DNA of 64,000 nucleotides from Lentzea cavernae (GCF_014653695.1 NZ_BNAR01000002.1:248001-312000), one strand, 5' to 3'. Shown: positions 16,260-25,206, counted from the stretch's first letter. Numbers and translations: made by a program. Notes: generated by a model not told the origin, from the letters alone.

Positions 16260-17168
16260 GTGTCCAGAAAACTCAGCGCACTGACGATGACGGCTGCCCT
16301 GGTGGCAGCCGTGGTCGTGGTGGCGACGCAGTCGGCGCAGGCCGACGACCTCGTCACGCACCACGAGTTCCAGGCGAACTGCTCGGTCACCACCCACCTC
16401 CCGGACGACCCCATCGTCTTCCCGGGATTGCCGGGCGCCTCGCACATGCACACGTTCCTCGGCAACCCGTCCACCAACGCCCGCAGCACGAACGACTCGC
16501 TCAAGACGGCCCAGTCGAACTGCAAGACGCCGGACGACAAGTCGGCGTACTGGTTCCCGTCGGTCTACAACGGCGACCAGATCGTGCCGCCGAACTTCCC
16601 GCAGGTCATCTACTACAAGTCCGGCATCCTGCGGTACCAGGACGTCGTGCCGTTCCCGCCGGGCATGCGGTTCGTGGTCGGCAGTCCCACGGCGACGCAG
16701 GAGCAGTTCCGCACCGCGCCGGGCGCGGTCGAGGGCTGGGAGTGCGGCGACAGCTTCCACAACTGGGACATCCCTGCGTACTGCACGCCGGGCAGCCAGC
16801 TCAACGTCCGCTACCAGGCGCCGAGCTGTTGGAACGGCCGTGACCTCGACTCGGCGGACCACAAGTCGCACATGGCCTACCCGGACCGCGCGACGCTGGT
16901 CTGCCCGCCGTCGCACCCCGTGGCGGTGCCGATGATCGAGTTCAAGATGGCGTTCCCGGTGTCCGGTGACATGTCCCGCGTACGGCTCTCCAGCGGACGC
17001 GGCTACACCTGGCACTACGACTTCATGAACGCCTGGGACGCACCCACCCAGGCCGCGCTCGTGAGGCACTGCGTCAACGGCGGGCTGCAGTGCGACCCGC
17101 GCGGGTACGACCTGTACAAGCCGCATCGAGGCGCAGCACTCGGACCGGACTACCGGTTGCCGCGGTGA
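16260..17168 (+). CDS. Secreted DUF1996-domain protein
   Basis: A 302-residue exported protein with a signal peptide (SALTMTAALVAAVVVVATQSAQA, cleavage about residue 29), then a DUF1996-type domain. The domain begins HHEFQANCSVTTHLPDDPIV and includes SHMHTFLGNPSTNA, SAYWFPSVYNGDQIVPP, SCWNGRDLDSADHKSHMAYP and CPPSHPVAVPMIEF. Conserved-looking Cys/His/Asp residues suggest disulphides and a possible catalytic or binding face. The function of DUF1996 is not established; members occur in fungi and actinomycetes near carbohydrate enzymes. The GTG at 16260 has AGGAGG at 16248-16253. Two LacI-type operators upstream place it in the local glycan regulon. Confidence 0.88.
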   Translation: MSRKLSALTMTAALVAAVVVVATQSAQADDLVTHHEFQANCSVTTHLPDDPIVFPGLPGASHMHTFLGNPSTNARSTNDSLKTAQSNCKTPDDKSAYWFPSVYNGDQIVPPNFPQVIYYKSGILRYQDVVPFPPGMRFVVGSPTATQEQFRTAPGAVEGWECGDSFHNWDIPAYCTPGSQLNVRYQAPSCWNGRDLDSADHKSHMAYPDRATLVCPPSHPVAVPMIEFKMAFPVSGDMSRVRLSSGRGYTWHYDFMNAWDAPTQAALVRHCVNGGLQCDPRGYDLYKPHRGAALGPDYRLPR

Positions 17169-17683
17169 GGTTGTCCTCCTCATGCACCCCAGGGCGGCGC
17201 GTGCCCTGGGGTGTTTCCGCGTTGCTGCTGGCGGGCTGCGCCGCGCCCGCTCCCCCGCCACCGCAGGTCTCGCCGTTCAACGCCACCGACGCGGCGTGGG
17301 TCCAGCTGATGATCCCGATGAACGAGCAGTTGCTGCCCGCGCTGGACGTCGCCCCGCCCGCACTCGCCGGGTTCGCCACCGAACTGAAGGCGTCGCACGA
17401 GAGCGAACTGGTCCACCTGAAGCAACTGCGTGACCGGGCAGGGCTGCCGGACACGAACCTCCACGCGGGCCACCAGATGCCGGGCCTGGTCTCCGAGGCC
17501 GACCTGCTGGCCATCCGCACGGATCCCTCGGCGCTGGAGAAGAAGCTCCACGAGCACCTCGACCAGACCGCGAAGCTCGCCCGCAGCGAGCTGGAGAACG
17601 GGACGGACGCCGCGACCAAGGAGTTCGCGGCGTCCGTCGAGTCGTCACGCAGGGATCAGCTCACCAGGCTGGGTCAGGGGTAG
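17165..17683 (+). CDS. DUF305-type lipoprotein
   Basis: A 172-residue lipoprotein with lipobox SALLLAGCAAP (Cys at about residue 24), a Pro-rich spacer, and a helical DUF305-like domain: FNATDAAWVQLMIPMNEQLLPALDVAP, then LKASHESELVHLKQLRDRAG, then HAGHQMPGLVSEADL. In typical DUF305 proteins the helices carry HHxxAI-like metal-binding pairs; here some positions are changed (MIPMNEQLL), so metal binding is doubtful. The GTG overlaps the DUF1996 stop (GTGA), which fixes the start and links it to the same LacI-controlled transcript. The 3' end overlaps the convergent beta-helix gene by 10 nt. Confidence 0.8.
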   Translation: MRLSSSCTPGRRVPWGVSALLLAGCAAPAPPPPQVSPFNATDAAWVQLMIPMNEQLLPALDVAPPALAGFATELKASHESELVHLKQLRDRAGLPDTNLHAGHQMPGLVSEADLLAIRTDPSALEKKLHEHLDQTAKLARSELENGTDAATKEFAASVESSRRDQLTRLGQG

Positions 17684-19869
17684 TTCACGACGTACCGGAC
17701 CTGGTTCGCCAGGTCCGCCTGACCGCCGATGCCGTTGATGACGTTCGCGATCGTGCCCACCCCGCCGAGCGACACCGCCACGAGGTGCGTGAACCGGACA
17801 CCCGACCGGTTGGGCGCCTCGAAGCCGTTGTCGGTGACGATGCTCGGGTCGGCCTGGTTGAAGGCGTAGACCCCGACGCCGAACGCCTGATGTGTCGTCA
17901 CGGTGTCGGCGACCTTGTACCCCGCCCAGCCGCGCTTGGAGCCGTTCATCCACGCGGCCTGGTTGGGCGGGTCGTACGGCAGTTCGTTCTGGTAGAGGTA
18001 CACGCGGCCGCCGTTGCCGTTCCAGATCAGGTTGTGCTGCTGGTAGTGCTCGACGAACAACCCGTACGCGATCACGTCGTCACCGTTCACGACGACACCG
18101 TTCTGGCCCGGGTTGGCCGTCCAGCTCACACCTTCACCGTGATCGGCGCGCCACACCCAGGTGTGGTCGATGATCGTGTTGCGGCTGTTCACCCGCATGC
18201 TCATCGTCGCCTTGCCCGCCTGCGACCCACCCACCCGCAGGTACACGTCGTGCAACGACGTGGGGTTGGAGGCGTGCGAGTTCGTGGTCGAGTCACCGAT
18301 CTCCAGCAGCACCGGCGAGTTCTGCACACCCGCGTCGACCAGGAACCCGGCCAGCTTCACACCGTCCACATCGGACGTCGTCAACGCGGCTTTACCTGTG
18401 GTCGGCGTCAACGTCGCCAGACCGAGACCCAGCACGATCGTGTTCGGGCGGGTCACGCGGATCGTGTCGTCGAGCTGGTGGATACCGGGCGTGAGCAGCA
18501 GGTGCTTGCCCTGCGTCAGCGCCGCGTTGATCGTTGCCGCCGGGGTACCCGGCTTCACGATGAAGAAGTCCGCCAAAGACACCGACGAACCGGGGTTGCC
18601 GTTCTCCCAGCTGGTACCCCGCGAGTTCTGGCGCAGAGCCGGGACGAACACCCGGTACTCACCGGAGTTGTCGAAGTACAGGTACGGCTTCTCCCGCGTC
18701 ACCGGCGACGTGTCGACGGTCGTGTGCGACGGGTTCGGGAAGTTGTTGGCCGGCGCACCCTGGGTGCCGGCGAACACCATGTTCCACACCGAGCCCGACC
18801 AGCCGCCCGCCAGGTTGCTGTTGCGGGTCAGGAACTGCTGCTGCGAACCCGACACGGTCACGCCGTCGATCTTGCTGTCGACGATCAACCCGCCACTGGC
18901 CCAGCCGTCGTAGCCGTTCCACAGATGCGCCTGACCACGCAGGTGCATCCGCCGGTACGCCGTCGCCTGCGACACCGCCCACCGCTCGATCTGGTTCGCC
19001 GGCAACGTCACCGACAAGTTCTCCGCACCACGCCAGAAGTTCTGCGTCGCATTGCCCAGGTTGTTCGGGTCGTTGCCCTGCTGCAACCAATCCGCCTCAA
19101 CGCGGATGTGCCCGTTGATGTTCACGTCGTCCGGCATCAACCCGAGACCGACGATCTGGGTGTAGAACCGCAGGTTCACGTCCGCGTTGTAGCTGCCCGG
19201 CTTGAACAGCACGGCGTGGCGCTGCGGCCCGAACTGGTTCGTCTTCATCTGCGCCGAGATCGAATCCAGGCGCGACTGTATCTCCGACTGCGACGACCCC
19301 GGACCGTAGACGTACACGTTCGGCCCGAAGTCCGGGTTACGCGGATCGGTCGGGGTGACACCCGGAGTGTCGGGCGTGGTCGCGTAGACACCCAGCTCCC
19401 ACAACGAGTAGCCGTAGCCGGTGCCGCGCTGGGTGCCGTACACCCGCACGTACCGGCCGGAACCGCTGACGTCGAGCGACTGCGTGCCGCTCGTGCTCGT
19501 GGTGGTCGAGTAGACGTCCCGCCACGAGTTCGCGGCGGCCGTGTCCGACACCTGGACCTGGAAAGCCTTGCCGTACGCGCCTTCCCAAGCGAGGGAGACG
19601 CGGCAGACCTGTTGCGTGGAACCCAGATCCACCTGCAACCACTGCGGATCCGAGAACTGCGACGACCAGCGGCTGCCGGCGTTGCCGTCCACGGCAGCGG
19701 AAGCAGGGGTCCCGCCGTTCTCCGTCGACGACGCGGTGGCAGGGCGGTTGAGAGCGACGTTGGTGGTACCGCACGCGGCGGCACCGGCTTGGGAGGTAGC
19801 GCTGACGGTGGTCACCAAACACAGAGCGGCAGCGGCGAACGCGGCGGCCCTGGACAGGGTTGAGCCCAT
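17674..19869 (-). CDS. Secreted discoidin (CBM32-like) / right-handed beta-helix protein
   Basis: A 731-residue secreted protein with a signal peptide (about 1-32) and an F5/8-type C (discoidin) domain (about 35-165: NVALNRPATASSTENGG, SRWSSQFSDPQWLQVDLG, GRYVRVYGTQRGTGYGYSLWELGVY). A long region (about 185-731) follows with parallel beta-helix features, GH55/pectate-lyase-like, including DGVKLAGFLVDAGVQNSPVL and NTIIDHTWVWRADHGEG. Homologues are often mislabelled adenylyl cyclase; I see no cyclase motif. It probably binds and processes a polysaccharide outside the cell. A LacI-type operator at 19916-19927 lies 47 bp before the ATG. Confidence 0.85.
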   Translation of the reverse strand: MGSTLSRAAAFAAAALCLVTTVSATSQAGAAACGTTNVALNRPATASSTENGGTPASAAVDGNAGSRWSSQFSDPQWLQVDLGSTQQVCRVSLAWEGAYGKAFQVQVSDTAAANSWRDVYSTTTSTSGTQSLDVSGSGRYVRVYGTQRGTGYGYSLWELGVYATTPDTPGVTPTDPRNPDFGPNVYVYGPGSSQSEIQSRLDSISAQMKTNQFGPQRHAVLFKPGSYNADVNLRFYTQIVGLGLMPDDVNINGHIRVEADWLQQGNDPNNLGNATQNFWRGAENLSVTLPANQIERWAVSQATAYRRMHLRGQAHLWNGYDGWASGGLIVDSKIDGVTVSGSQQQFLTRNSNLAGGWSGSVWNMVFAGTQGAPANNFPNPSHTTVDTSPVTREKPYLYFDNSGEYRVFVPALRQNSRGTSWENGNPGSSVSLADFFIVKPGTPAATINAALTQGKHLLLTPGIHQLDDTIRVTRPNTIVLGLGLATLTPTTGKAALTTSDVDGVKLAGFLVDAGVQNSPVLLEIGDSTTNSHASNPTSLHDVYLRVGGSQAGKATMSMRVNSRNTIIDHTWVWRADHGEGVSWTANPGQNGVVVNGDDVIAYGLFVEHYQQHNLIWNGNGGRVYLYQNELPYDPPNQAAWMNGSKRGWAGYKVADTVTTHQAFGVGVYAFNQADPSIVTDNGFEAPNRSGVRFTHLVAVSLGGVGTIANVINGIGGQADLANQVRYVVNYP

Positions 19870-19915
19870 GGTCCTGCCTGACGGGGGAAGGGCTGAAAGC
19901 CTTGGACAGGGGCGT

Positions 19916-19927
19916 GAGAGCGCTCTC
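19916..19927. promoter_or_regulatory. LacI-type operator upstream of beta-helix gene
   Basis: GAGAGCGCTCTC, identical to the site at 16110-16121, sits between the LacI stop (19964) and the beta-helix gene start (19869), in the position of that gene's promoter. Confidence 0.68.
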
Positions 19928-19963
19928 CCAAGGGACGTTAACGCCGGGTGTCGGGCAGGTCAA

Positions 19964-20977
19964 TCAGGCAGAGGCCCTGATGACGAGTTCCGGTTCGAAG
20001 ATGGCGGATCTCGGCCGTTGTCCCGGTTTTTCCAGGTCGGCGAGCAGCAGGTCGGCCATCTGGGCGGCCATCTTCTCGACGGGCTGCCGGATCGTGGTGA
20101 GCTGCGGGCGGCAGGCCAGCGCCGGCGCGCTGTCGTCGAACCCGATCACGGCCACGGCGTCGGGGACGCGCAGTCCGTGCTCCAGCAGCACGTCCACGGC
20201 CGCCTGCGCCATCAGGTCGTTGGCGGCGAACACGGCGTCGAGGTCGGGGCACTCGGTGAGCAGCTGGTGCATCGCGGCCGCGCCGCTCTCCGCCGTGAAA
20301 CCGCCCTCGGCGGTGGGCACGTACGGGAACCCGTGGCGGGCCATGGCGTCGCGGAACCCGGCGTGCCGGTCCTGGCTCGCCAGGACGTCCATCGGGCCGG
20401 AGATCGTGGTGATGTTGTAGCGCCCGGACGCCACGAGGTGGTCGGCGGCCATCCTGCCGCCCGCGCGGTGGTCCATGTCGACGTAGCTGATCGGCATCGG
20501 CCTGCCGGGCCGCGCGTAGAGCACCGAGGGCACTCCCGCGTCCACCAGCCTGGCGGGCAGCGGGTCGTCGGGGTGGGTGGAGACCAGCAGCGCGCCGTCG
20601 GCGCTGCCCTGTCTGAGGAACTCGACGACCTCGGTCCGCGCCGGGTCGGAGTCGGCGAGCATGAGCACGGGGTGGACGCTGTGGCCCCGCAGGAAGTCGA
20701 CCACGCCCGCCGTCACGCGGCCGAAGAACGGGTCGGTGAAGACGTCCGACCCCCCGCTCGTGCCTGAGATCACCAGGGCGACCGTGCCGGTGCGCCGGGT
20801 GACGAGAGACCGGGCCGCCCTGTTCGGCGTGTACCCGGTCTGCTCGATCGCGTTGCGCACCGTCTCCTGGATGTCGGGATCGACGTTCCGCGTGCCGTTG
20901 ACGACACGGGAGACCGTCGCGCGAGACACTCCCGCGACTCGCGCGACGTCCTCCAGCGTGGGCGCAACCTTGCTCAT
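19964..20977 (-). CDS. LacI-family transcriptional repressor
   Basis: A 337-residue repressor. The N-terminal HTH (TLEDVARVAGVSRATVSRVVNGTRNV, about 7-32) and hinge helix (NRAARSLVTRRTGTVALVI) precede a periplasmic-binding-protein-like effector domain with FFGRVTAGVVDFLRG, YVDMDHRAGGRMAADHL and AVIGFDDSAPALACRPQLTTIRQPVEKM. It probably responds to a sugar or oligosaccharide. Palindromes of the GAGAGCGCTCTC type lie upstream of itself (20997-21010), the beta-helix gene and the DUF1996/DUF305 pair. This resembles the actinobacterial CebR operator class with central GAGCGCTC. The ligand is unknown. Confidence 0.95.
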   Translation of the reverse strand: MSKVAPTLEDVARVAGVSRATVSRVVNGTRNVDPDIQETVRNAIEQTGYTPNRAARSLVTRRTGTVALVISGTSGGSDVFTDPFFGRVTAGVVDFLRGHSVHPVLMLADSDPARTEVVEFLRQGSADGALLVSTHPDDPLPARLVDAGVPSVLYARPGRPMPISYVDMDHRAGGRMAADHLVASGRYNITTISGPMDVLASQDRHAGFRDAMARHGFPYVPTAEGGFTAESGAAAMHQLLTECPDLDAVFAANDLMAQAAVDVLLEHGLRVPDAVAVIGFDDSAPALACRPQLTTIRQPVEKMAAQMADLLLADLEKPGQRPRSAIFEPELVIRASA

Positions 20978-20996
20978 GCCACGGTTGTACCACGCC

Positions 20997-21010
20997 GGAG
21001 AGCGTTCTCC
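20997..21010. promoter_or_regulatory. LacI-type operator, autoregulatory site
   Basis: GGAGAGCGTTCTCC lies 20 bp upstream of the LacI ATG and differs by one base from the perfect 16212-16225 site. It suggests negative autoregulation. It also sits just past the stop codon of the GH2 gene. Confidence 0.65.
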
Positions 21011-21015
21011 CGTGA

Positions 21016-24000
21016 TCAGGAGGTGACGCGCACGTCCTTGATCGCACCGGGCCAGAAGTCGACGTTCTGGCCGTTGTACTTGGCGCGCCCGACCGCGAGC
21101 GCGCCGGTGCTCTCGATCGCCGGTCCCGCCGTGGTCGTGGCGACCAGCGCCCCGTCCACGTAGAGCCGGATCTCGTTGCCCTTGCGCTCACCCTTGAGCT
21201 CGTACCAGCGGCCGATCTCCGGCGTGACCTCGAACCGGGCGCGGTTGCCACCCGGCGTGCTGAACGCGAACGCGCCCTGGCCGTACTGCAGGTAGAAGGG
21301 GTTCTCCCGCTCCCTGCCGTCCTGGCTCACCGCGGAGGCGTAGTTGGCGGGCACCTCGTTGAGCCGGACCTTCGCCGACACCGTGTAGTCCTTGGTCGTG
21401 TCGACGACCGGGCCGTAGGTCTCCGCCGAGCCGTTCTTGAGCTCCAGCGCCCCGTCCTTCCAGGTGGCGCCGGCCGGGCTGAGCGTCAGCGAGTTCTTGC
21501 CGGTCGAGTCCTTGGCCGTGGCTCCCTTGGTCTCGTTCAGCTTCCACTCGCCGCTGCCCGCGTACGGGTACGGCTTGCCCGCGTTCGCACCGGCCTCGAT
21601 GACGCGCCGGTTGATCTCGCGGACCGGACCCGGGTCGACCTTGATGCGCTTGCGGTCGTAGGTCCAGAGCCCGTTGAGCTCGCCCTCGAGGTCGGTGACC
21701 TGCGTGTAGACCGACGCGGACATCTCCGCGCGGGCCTGGCCGAGGTAGAACGTGCGGGTGTTGTCGACGTACTTCGCCGTCAGCGCCGCCTTGTCCGCCA
21801 CACCGCTGTAGATCGCGATCGGCGCACCCGGCCACTGGTGACCCGGCGTGCGCAGCGTGAAGCCGCCGTGCTCGCCGTCCATCACGACGCGCTTGCCGTC
21901 CGGGCGGGCCGGGTCGGTGTTGTTGTAGTCGTGGTGGTCGATGACGTCGCCCTTGCCGCTGTCACCCTTGGAGGCGCAGCAGTTCACGCCGCTGTGGGCG
22001 CTGACGACGCGGCTCGGGTCGAGCGCCTTGACCTCGTCGGTGATCTGACCGGTCACGGTGCGGTCCCACTCGCCCCAGCCCTCGTTGAACACGATCCAGG
22101 CGTAGATCGACGGGTAGTTCTGGAGCTGGTGCATCAGCTCCTTGCCCTCCTTGACGAACCGCTCCTGCGAGAGCGGGTTGTTGCCGTCCTCGAGGGCCAC
22201 GAAGTCCTGCCACACCAGCAGTCCGAGCCGGTCGGCGTGGTAGTACCAGCGGGCGGGTTCGGCCTTGATGTGCTTGCGGACCGCGTTGAAGCCGAGGTCC
22301 TTCTGCGCCTTCAGGTCGAAGACCAGCGCCTCGTCGCTCGGCGCCGTGTTCAGGCCGTCCGGGTAGAAGCCCTGGTCGAGCTGCATCAGGTTGAAGATCG
22401 GCTGGCCGTTGAGCGTCAGCTTGGGCGTGCCGCCGACGTTCGCGATGCCGGTGGAGCGCATGCCGAAGTAGCTCTTGACCTTGTCCTTGCCGAGCGTGAT
22501 GTCGAGCTTGTAGAGGTACGGGTCGTCCGGCGTCCACAGGTGCGGGTTCGGCACCGAGAGCTTGAGGTTCGAGTTCGCGGCTCCGGTGACCGTGCCGACC
22601 TGCTTGCCCTTGGCGTCGCGCGCGACCGCGGTGACGGTGGCGTTGCCGGCGGACTTGACGTTCACCGTCAGCGAGCTGGAGGCGAGGTCGGGGGTCGTCT
22701 TGATCTCGTCGATGCCCTTGTCCGCGACCGGCTCCATCCACACGGTCTGCCAGATGCCCGACGACGGCGTGTAGAAGATGCCGCTGGGGTTGGGCGACTG
22801 CTTGCCCTTGGGCTGGTTCGGGCCGGTCGTGTCGGTGACGCCGACGACGATCTCCTGCTCACCGCGCTTGAGCACGTCGGTGATGTCCGCGCTGAACGCC
22901 GTGTAACCGCCGGTGTGCTCGGCGACGAGCTTGCCGTTCACCCAGACCTTGGCCTCGTAGTCGACCGCACCGAAGTTGAGCTTCAACCGCTGGCCGTTGC
23001 CGATGCGCCAGTCGTGCGGCACGGACACCGTCTTGCGGTAGAACATGTGGTCCTCGTGCCGTTCGAGCCCGGAGAGCTGCGACTCGATCGGGTACGGGAC
23101 GACGACCTTCTCGCGCAGCTTCTTGCCGAACGCGGGCTGCTCGCCGGCCTTGGCCGCCGCGAACTCCCACGGACCGTTGAGGTTGAGCCACTTGTCGCGT
23201 TCCAGCTGCGGCCTCGGGTACTCCGGCAGCGGGTTGCGCGTGTCGACCTTCTCGCCCCACGGCGTGCGAAGCCGTTCGGTCGAGACGTTGCCGGTCGTGC
23301 GAGCGGTCTTCCCGATCTTCTCACCGTCGACCGCGAGCGCGCCCGCGCCGTCGTAGTAGATCCGGACCCGCTGGCCCTTCAGCACCCTCTCGCCCAGCCG
23401 GATCGTCGCCCGGTTGCGGTTCGTGGTGATGAGCGAGATCGGGAACGGGGTGGCGTCGACCTCGACGCGCAGGTGTTCCTTGAGGTCGTTCGTGCCCGTG
23501 ACGCGGCCACCGAAGTCCGCGGAGAGCGTGCGCCCGTCCTTGGAGACCTCCGCCGTGCGCGGCACGACCTTGAAGTCCGCCGGCGGCGTGAACGCCGAGC
23601 TCGGGACGAGTTGCTTGGGCGTGTTCGCGCTCGACCAGCGCAGGAACATGTTGGCGCCGCCGACGTCCTGGAACATCTCCAGCTTGAAGGCGTACTGCTT
23701 GCCGGCGGTGAGCGTGACCGGCGCGCTGGTCTGCTCGCGGTCCCAGTCCGGCACCCAGTGGTCGATCACGGACTTGTCGTCGATCAGCAGGCGGAACCCG
23801 TTGTCGCCGATGGCGTGGAACGTGTAGTCGCCGGTCTGCGGGACCGCGATCTGCCCGGTCCACCGCGCGGTCGTGTGCTCGGTGCGGCCGTTCAGGAACC
23901 CGAACACACCCGTCAGGTCACCCTGGTTCACGTCGGCGTCGAGCACGGTGCCGCCCAGGGTCGCGAAGTCCCGCGCTCCCGGTGCCGACATGCTGAAGTA

Positions 24001-24108
24001 CTCGCCCTTCAGGCCGTGCACGGGCTCGGCGGCGGCAGCGGCCTGCGTGCTGGGCGCTATCCCCAGCGCCAGCAGCAACGCGACGAGTACGGGGGCGGTT
24101 TTCTTCAT
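21016..24108 (-). CDS. Secreted PA14-GH2-LamG multidomain glycoside hydrolase
   Basis: A 1030-residue exported enzyme with a signal peptide (about 1-26) and a PA14 domain (about 30-170: GLKGEYFSMS, TARWTGQIAVPQTGDYTFHAIGDNGFRLLIDD). A linker/Ig domain is followed by the GH2 sugar-binding domain (from YPRPQLERDKWLNLNGPWEF), an Ig-like domain and the TIM barrel. In the barrel, WIVFNEGWGEWD gives acid/base E676 and VVMDGEHGGF gives a likely nucleophile E746. A LamG/concanavalin-like domain ends the protein (about 850-1030). GH2 covers beta-galactosidase, glucuronidase and mannosidase activities; the exact one is undetermined. It has a TTACAACGTTGTAA palindrome upstream, unlike its LacI neighbours. 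Confidence 0.93.
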   Translation of the reverse strand: MKKTAPVLVALLLALGIAPSTQAAAAAEPVHGLKGEYFSMSAPGARDFATLGGTVLDADVNQGDLTGVFGFLNGRTEHTTARWTGQIAVPQTGDYTFHAIGDNGFRLLIDDKSVIDHWVPDWDREQTSAPVTLTAGKQYAFKLEMFQDVGGANMFLRWSSANTPKQLVPSSAFTPPADFKVVPRTAEVSKDGRTLSADFGGRVTGTNDLKEHLRVEVDATPFPISLITTNRNRATIRLGERVLKGQRVRIYYDGAGALAVDGEKIGKTARTTGNVSTERLRTPWGEKVDTRNPLPEYPRPQLERDKWLNLNGPWEFAAAKAGEQPAFGKKLREKVVVPYPIESQLSGLERHEDHMFYRKTVSVPHDWRIGNGQRLKLNFGAVDYEAKVWVNGKLVAEHTGGYTAFSADITDVLKRGEQEIVVGVTDTTGPNQPKGKQSPNPSGIFYTPSSGIWQTVWMEPVADKGIDEIKTTPDLASSSLTVNVKSAGNATVTAVARDAKGKQVGTVTGAANSNLKLSVPNPHLWTPDDPYLYKLDITLGKDKVKSYFGMRSTGIANVGGTPKLTLNGQPIFNLMQLDQGFYPDGLNTAPSDEALVFDLKAQKDLGFNAVRKHIKAEPARWYYHADRLGLLVWQDFVALEDGNNPLSQERFVKEGKELMHQLQNYPSIYAWIVFNEGWGEWDRTVTGQITDEVKALDPSRVVSAHSGVNCCASKGDSGKGDVIDHHDYNNTDPARPDGKRVVMDGEHGGFTLRTPGHQWPGAPIAIYSGVADKAALTAKYVDNTRTFYLGQARAEMSASVYTQVTDLEGELNGLWTYDRKRIKVDPGPVREINRRVIEAGANAGKPYPYAGSGEWKLNETKGATAKDSTGKNSLTLSPAGATWKDGALELKNGSAETYGPVVDTTKDYTVSAKVRLNEVPANYASAVSQDGRERENPFYLQYGQGAFAFSTPGGNRARFEVTPEIGRWYELKGERKGNEIRLYVDGALVATTTAGPAIESTGALAVGRAKYNGQNVDFWPGAIKDVRVTS

Positions 24109-24129
24109 CGGCGAAGATCCCCTTCGTTT

Positions 24130-24143
24130 TTACAACGTTGTAA
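24130..24143. promoter_or_regulatory. CAACGTTG-centred palindromic operator
   Basis: TTACAACGTTGTAA, a perfect 14-bp palindrome with central CG typical of LacI-family operators, 21 bp upstream of the GH2 start codon at 24108. A related site precedes the other GH2 gene at 35357. The rest of 24109-24285 shows no other clear element. Confidence 0.62.
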
Positions 24144-24285
24144 GTGCGCTCCCTCACATCAACGCACACGATTCAACAACCGGGCTACGGCCGTTCGGAG
24201 GTATCGGCCATGTCAAACCGGACAAGTTTCCGGGAAATGACGTTCTGGGGTCGGGAGAAGTGGAGGCGGTCCAGAACTGACGGGA

Positions 24286-24927
24286 TCAAACAGCTCTGAG
24301 CGCGTCGGACACCTCGACGGCGCCGCCACTCCACCGAACCGACCGCAAGTTCCTCACGACAACCGGCGCGGGCGTCTCCAGAGCGGCCTCGCCGACACCG
24401 ACCACGGTCCCCGCTCCAGCGGCAAGCCCCGCCGCCACCCCGTTGCCGCTGTCCTCGAACACCACGCACTCCCCGACAGGCACGCCCAGCTTCTCAGCAG
24501 CCCTCAGATACCCCTCGGGATCAGGCTTGCCACGCGTCACGTCATCACCGTTGATGACCACCGACGGCAGCGAAATCCCCACGGCAGCCAGCCGGACCAC
24601 GAGCAACTCGGGCGGAGCGGACGTGACCAGGGCCCAGTTCCCCGGCAACGACTCCGCCAGCTCACGAGCCCCAGGGATCTCACTGGTCGAGCCGGCGTCG
24701 GCGACCTCGATCTCGTTGATCCGCGCCAACGCCTCGGCGTGCACGGAATCAGCCACGTACATGCGGACCGTGTCCGTGGCACGACGGCCGTGCAAACCGC
24801 GCAGCACCTCCTCGGGGTCGACGCCGTACTCGTGCGCCCACTGCGTCCACGCGTGTTCGGCGGAGACCGTCGAGTCGGTCAGCACGCCGTCCATGTCGAA
24901 CAGCACCGCCTGGCAGGCCAGGTTCAT
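24286..24927 (-). CDS. HAD-family phosphatase (beta-phosphoglucomutase/sugar-phosphatase-like)
   Basis: A 213-residue HAD hydrolase. Motif I is LFDMDGVLTDS (nucleophile D and D+2 acid/base), motif II is WALVTSAPPELL, the lysine is in GDDVTRGKPDPEGYLRAAEKLG, and motif IV is CVVFEDSGNGVAAGLAAG. The helical cap between motifs I and II identifies the subfamily that dephosphorylates small sugar phosphates or interconverts hexose phosphates. The ATG at 24927 fits the family's N-terminus; longer in-frame extensions are not supported. It ends 8 bases after the DUF6510 gene and may belong to the same transcript. Confidence 0.92.
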   Translation of the reverse strand: MNLACQAVLFDMDGVLTDSTVSAEHAWTQWAHEYGVDPEEVLRGLHGRRATDTVRMYVADSVHAEALARINEIEVADAGSTSEIPGARELAESLPGNWALVTSAPPELLVVRLAAVGISLPSVVINGDDVTRGKPDPEGYLRAAEKLGVPVGECVVFEDSGNGVAAGLAAGAGTVVGVGEAALETPAPVVVRNLRSVRWSGGAVEVSDALRAV

Positions 24928-24935
24928 CGTTCTCC

Positions 24936-25193
24936 TCAAGGCAGCGGGATCTCCAGGCTGACCGTGCCGCGCAGGTCGAGCCACGCGCGGTCGCGTCCGC
25001 GCACGAGTCGCAGGACGACCTCCTCGCAGTGCGGGCAGCGCGCGACGACGCCCGGAGCGTTCTGGTAGACGCGCAGGCTCGCGACCGAGCCCTTGTAGCC
25101 GCAGCCGGAGCACTGGCCCGTCGCGGCGGTCAGGTCCACGGCGAAGATCTCGCGCAGGTCGCCGGCCAGCGCGTTGCCGTCCACATGGTTCAT
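24936..25193 (-). CDS. DUF6510-like small zinc-ribbon protein
   Basis: An 85-residue protein with two CxxC pairs, C28-x2-C31 and C53-x2-C56 (TGQCSGCGYKG, ARCPHCEEVV), forming a zinc ribbon. Flanking strands include LRVYQNAPGVV and a conserved-looking VRGRDRAWLDLRGTVSLEIPLP end. This matches the actinobacterial DUF6510 pattern that occurs next to a flavin reductase and a molybdopterin oxidoreductase, as here (13 nt after the reductase gene). Its role is unknown; it could be an assembly or electron-transfer accessory for that pair. Confidence 0.82.
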   Translation of the reverse strand: MNHVDGNALAGDLREIFAVDLTAATGQCSGCGYKGSVASLRVYQNAPGVVARCPHCEEVVLRLVRGRDRAWLDLRGTVSLEIPLP

Positions 25194-25206
25194 CGGTGCT
25201 CTCCTG

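Noticed and set aside
17674..19869. Adenylyl cyclase label often attached to such proteins
   Set aside because: No cyclase catalytic motif; discoidin and beta-helix features with a secretion signal dominate.
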